From Streptomyces polyasparticus (lineage in GTDB: Bacteria; Actinomycetota; Actinomycetes; Streptomycetales; Streptomycetaceae), in the NCBI RefSeq assembly GCF_014493765.1, contig NZ_JACTVJ010000003.1, positions 1 through 64,000 of the forward strand: 64,000 nucleotides of DNA. The letters run 5' to 3'. Shown here in pieces: positions 61,857-64,000 of the stretch. Position numbers and translations under genes: made by a program. Positions within the stretch are counted from its first letter, which is position 1, and the number at the start of each line of letters is the position of its first letter. The notes beneath the pieces were generated by a model. It was not told the DNA's origin and ran no database searches. It saw nothing but the letters and a program-made list of their open reading frames with translations.

Positions 61857-62963
61857 ATGCCAAAGCCCGGAGAACTCACTTTCGTCGCCCCCCGCGGAGC
61901 CAAGAAGCCGCCGCGGCACCTTGCCGATCTCACGCCCGCGGAGCGTAAGGAAGCTGTTGCTGCGATCGGTGAGAAGCCGTTTCGTGCCAAGCAGCTTTCG
62001 CAGCACTACTTCGCGCGGTACGCCCATGACCCCGCCGAGTGGACCGACATCCCGGCCGCCGCGCGCGGGAAGCTCCAGGAAGCGCTGCTTCCCGAGCTGA
62101 TGACCGTCGTGCGGCATCTGTCGACCGACCAGGACACCACGCGCAAGACCCTGTGGCGGATGCACGACGGGACGCTCGTCGAGTCCGTTCTGATGCGGTA
62201 TCCCGACCGCGTGACGATGTGTATCTCGTCGCAGGCCGGGTGCGGGATGAACTGTCCGTTCTGCGCGACCGGACAGGCCGGGCTCGACCGGAATCTGTCG
62301 ACCGCCGAGATCGTGCACCAGATCGTCGACGGGATGCGTGCGCTCAGGGACGGAGAAGTGCCGGGCGGTCCCGCGCGGCTTTCCAACATCGTGTTCATGG
62401 GCATGGGCGAGCCGCTCGCCAACTACAACCGGGTCGTCGGTGCGATCCGGCGCCTGACCGACCCGGAGCCGGACGGGCTCGGGCTCAGCCAGCGCGGGAT
62501 CACCGTGTCCACGGTGGGTCTCGTGCCCGCGATGCTGCGGTTCGCCGACGAGGGCTTCAAGTGCCGGCTCGCCGTCTCGCTGCACGCTCCCGACGACGAG
62601 CTCCGCGACACCCTCGTACCGGTCAATACGCGGTGGAAGGTGCGGGAGGTGCTCGACGCGGCGTGGGAGTACGCCGAGAAGTCGGGGCGCCGTATCTCCA
62701 TCGAGTACGCGCTGATCCGGGACATCAACGACCAGGCGTGGCGCGGCGACCGGCTCGGCCGGCTGCTCAAGGGCAAGCGGGTCCATGTGAACCTGATTCC
62801 GCTGAACCCGACGCCCGGTTCGAAGTGGACCGCCTCGCGGCCCGAGGACGAGAAGGCCTTCGTCGAGGCGATCGCCGCCCATGGTGTACCGGTCACCGTC
62901 CGGGACACCCGTGGCCAGGAGATCGACGGCGCCTGCGGCCAGCTGGCGGCCACCGAGCGCTGA
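61857..62963 (+). CDS. rlmN: 23S rRNA (adenine(2503)-C(2))-methyltransferase RlmN
   Basis: RlmN is a radical-SAM enzyme that methylates C2 of A2503 in 23S rRNA and A37 in some tRNAs. The 368-residue protein has the iron-sulfur motif [11 protein letters not shown], preceded by [25 protein letters not shown] binds SAM, and the catalytic Cys in the C-terminal [12 protein letters not shown] segment replaces the last turn of the fold. Length and motifs are normal. The start ATG lacks a good ribosome binding site. The gene's position after pyrH-frr-cdsA is the usual streptomycete order. Confidence 0.96.
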   Translation: MPKPGELTFVAPRGAKKPPRHLADLTPAERKEAVAAIGEKPFRAKQLSQHYFARYAHDPAEWTDIPAAARGKLQEALLPELMTVVRHLSTDQDTTRKTLWRMHDGTLVESVLMRYPDRVTMCISSQAGCGMNCPFCATGQAGLDRNLSTAEIVHQIVDGMRALRDGEVPGGPARLSNIVFMGMGEPLANYNRVVGAIRRLTDPEPDGLGLSQRGITVSTVGLVPAMLRFADEGFKCRLAVSLHAPDDELRDTLVPVNTRWKVREVLDAAWEYAEKSGRRISIEYALIRDINDQAWRGDRLGRLLKGKRVHVNLIPLNPTPGSKWTASRPEDEKAFVEAIAAHGVPVTVRDTRGQEIDGACGQLAATER

Positions 62964-62995
62964 CCCGGCCGGCCGCCGGGCCCGTACGGTCGCAA

Positions 62996-63017
62996 GGGTC
63001 GTACGCGCGTACGACCC
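62996..63017. terminator. Perfect 22-bp palindrome after rlmN
   Basis: gggtcgtacgc is followed directly by its reverse complement. It is 33 bases after the rlmN stop and about 45 bases before the TPP riboswitch. It could be a terminator with no loop, or a dimeric-regulator site. Confidence 0.5.
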
Positions 63018-63062
63018 GCCGGCGGCCACCAGGTAGCCTGGCTGAAAACATCTGCATATTCC

Positions 63063-63170
63063 GACAGGGGAGCGCCACAGCGCTGAGAGTGCGGACGCCA
63101 GGCTCCATGGAGCGAAGGCCGCCGCAGACCCTCTGAACCTTGCCCGGGTCATTCCGGGTAGGAAGTTCGG
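63063..63170 (+). promoter_or_regulatory. TPP riboswitch (THI element)
   Basis: The conserved THI box runs from acaggggagcgcc, through cgctgagagtgcgg, to cagaccctctgaacctt and the final gggtaggaag block. Together these match the thiamine pyrophosphate riboswitch core: the CUGAGA element and the ACCC-U-GAACC element. A 18-bp stem-loop at 63190-63228 follows and lies before the gene's ribosome binding site, a plausible expression platform. It should repress the thiamine transport gene when TPP is abundant. Confidence 0.92.
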
Positions 63171-63189
63171 TCACCACTCGAGCTGTTGC

Positions 63190-63228
63190 GCCCTGCCCGG
63201 AATTCGATCATCGAATTCCGGGCAGGGC
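63190..63228 (+). terminator. Riboswitch expression-platform hairpin
   Basis: A perfect 18-bp stem (gccctgcccggaattcga and its complement) around a tca loop lies 20 bases after the TPP aptamer and 22 bases before the ribosome binding site. It can act as an intrinsic terminator, though only a short pyrimidine stretch follows. Confidence 0.75.
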
Positions 63229-63262
63229 CGCGTCTCTTCCTGGTCACTTCCAGGAGGAATCA

Positions 63263-64000
63263 GTGAGCACCACCAGAAGCATCACGACCACCGCCGTGGC
63301 CACCGGCCTCGGGATGGTCGCCCTCGCCGCCTGCGGCAGCGGTTCCGACGGCTCCGGATCGGACACCGGCGGCGGCTCCAAGACCGTCACCCTCGTCAGC
63401 CATGACTCCTTCAACGCCTCCAAGGACGTGCTCGCCGCGTTCGAGAAGGAGAGCGGCTACAAGGTCCAGGTCCTGAAGAGCGGCGACGCGGGATCGGCCG
63501 TCAACAAGGCCGTGCTCTCCAAGGGCAACCCGCAGGGTGATGTGTTCTTCGGTGTCGACAACACCCTGCTTTCCAGGGCGCTCGACAACGGCATCTTCAC
63601 CTCGTACGAGGCCAAGGGCCTTGACCGGGTGCCCGCCGGGCTGCAGCTCGACAAGGACGAGCACCGCGTGACGCCCGTCGACACGGGCGAGATATGCGTC
63701 AACTACGACAAGGCGTACTTCGCCGAGAAGAAGCTGGCGCCGCCGCAGTCCTTCGACGATCTGATCAAGCCCGAGTACAAGAATCTCCTGGTCACCGAGA
63801 ACGCCGCGACCTCCTCGCCCGGCCTCGGCTTCCTGCTCGGCACGGCCGCGCAGTACGGCGACGACGGCTGGCAGGACTACTGGTCCAAGCTGAAGGACAA
63901 CGGCGTCAAGGTCGTGGACAGCTGGGAGCAGGCGTACAACGAGGAGTTCTCCGGCTCGGCCGGCGGCAAGAAGGCCAAGGCCGACCGGCCGCTCGTGGTC
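63263..64000 (+). CDS. thiB: Thiamine-type ABC transporter substrate-binding lipoprotein (partial)
   Basis: The gene runs off the window; 246 codons are seen. The N-terminus has a lipoprotein signal (TTTAVATGLGMVALAAC) with Cys24 as lipidation site, then a Gly/Ser linker. The binding domain follows (VTLVSHDSFNASKDVLAAFE, YKVQVLKSGDAGSAVNKAVL, GNPQGDVFFGVDNTLLSRAL, FTSYEAKGLDRVPAGLQLDK), matching ThiB-type proteins that bind thiamine or its phosphates. CAGGAGGA lies six bases before the GTG. The upstream TPP riboswitch supports the substrate. The permease and ATPase genes should follow beyond the window. Confidence 0.92.
   Translation, partial: MSTTRSITTTAVATGLGMVALAACGSGSDGSGSDTGGGSKTVTLVSHDSFNASKDVLAAFEKESGYKVQVLKSGDAGSAVNKAVLSKGNPQGDVFFGVDNTLLSRALDNGIFTSYEAKGLDRVPAGLQLDKDEHRVTPVDTGEICVNYDKAYFAEKKLAPPQSFDDLIKPEYKNLLVTENAATSSPGLGFLLGTAAQYGDDGWQDYWSKLKDNGVKVVDSWEQAYNEEFSGSAGGKKAKADRPLVV

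Overview
The window is high-GC actinobacterial chromosome, most likely Streptomyces. The evidence is the strong G/C third-position bias, many GTG starts, and two Streptomyces developmental genes (nsdA and whiG) embedded in the housekeeping order known from streptomycete chromosomes: rsmD-coaD-rpmF-rnc-mutM-smc-ftsY-nsdA-amtB-glnK-glnD-ffh ... rpsP-rimM-trmD-rplS-four signal peptidases-dprA-whiG-rpsB-tsf-pyrH-frr-cdsA-rlmN. It is core chromosome with one clear accessory insertion and some eroded hypothetical DNA near the right end. Left part (1-26 kb): rRNA methylation (rsmD), CoA synthesis (coaD), a DivIVA/AtpF-like coiled-coil protein, the DUF177-rpmF-rnc unit ending at a strong terminator, mutM, a CAP-domain secreted protein, acylphosphatase, a small coiled-coil protein, smc, a sugar porter, a luciferase-like oxidoreductase, an NCS1 permease, ftsY, a small prim-pol-domain protein and nsdA. 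The nitrogen unit amtB-glnK-glnD follows, with a GlnR-type box upstream, then ffh. Middle (26-34 kb): an eight-gene minus-strand cluster matching the full set of the poorly understood Escherichia coli yhf operon: a GntR-like regulator YhfZ, PRD protein YhfY, DUF2620 protein YhfU, membrane protein YhfT, phosphotriesterase-homology protein Php/YhfV, PLP enzymes YhfS and YhfX, and phosphopentomutase-like YhfW. Two near-identical 24-bp palindromes sit in front of yhfZ and in front of yhfY, and are probably the YhfZ operators. This is the best candidate for an undescribed catabolic or salvage system in the window. It is flanked by ffh and an ftsH paralogue. Right part (34-64 kb): ftsH, a YbdK-type carboxylate-amine ligase, a methyltransferase, an archaeal/eukaryal-type prolyl-tRNA synthetase and a SprT-like metalloprotein. 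Next come the rpsP-KH-rimM-trmD-rplS translation cluster, four tandem type I signal peptidases, a Nudix hydrolase, a DUF2469 protein, the yraN-comM-dprA DNA-uptake/processing set, whiG, a TetR regulator, an M23 peptidase, and rpsB-tsf-pyrH-frr-cdsA. Between cdsA and rlmN lies a worn stretch with a methyltransferase lacking its SAM-binding core, a small conserved hypothetical, a lipoprotein, and a duplicated fragment of the hypothetical. After rlmN a TPP riboswitch precedes a thiamine-type ABC substrate-binding lipoprotein that runs off the end of the window. Several coding sequences carry small in-frame repeat expansions (AtpF-like protein, whiG, dprA, yhfS, M23 peptidase), an unusual concentration for core genes. 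All calls rest on reading translations and motifs; no database search was run.
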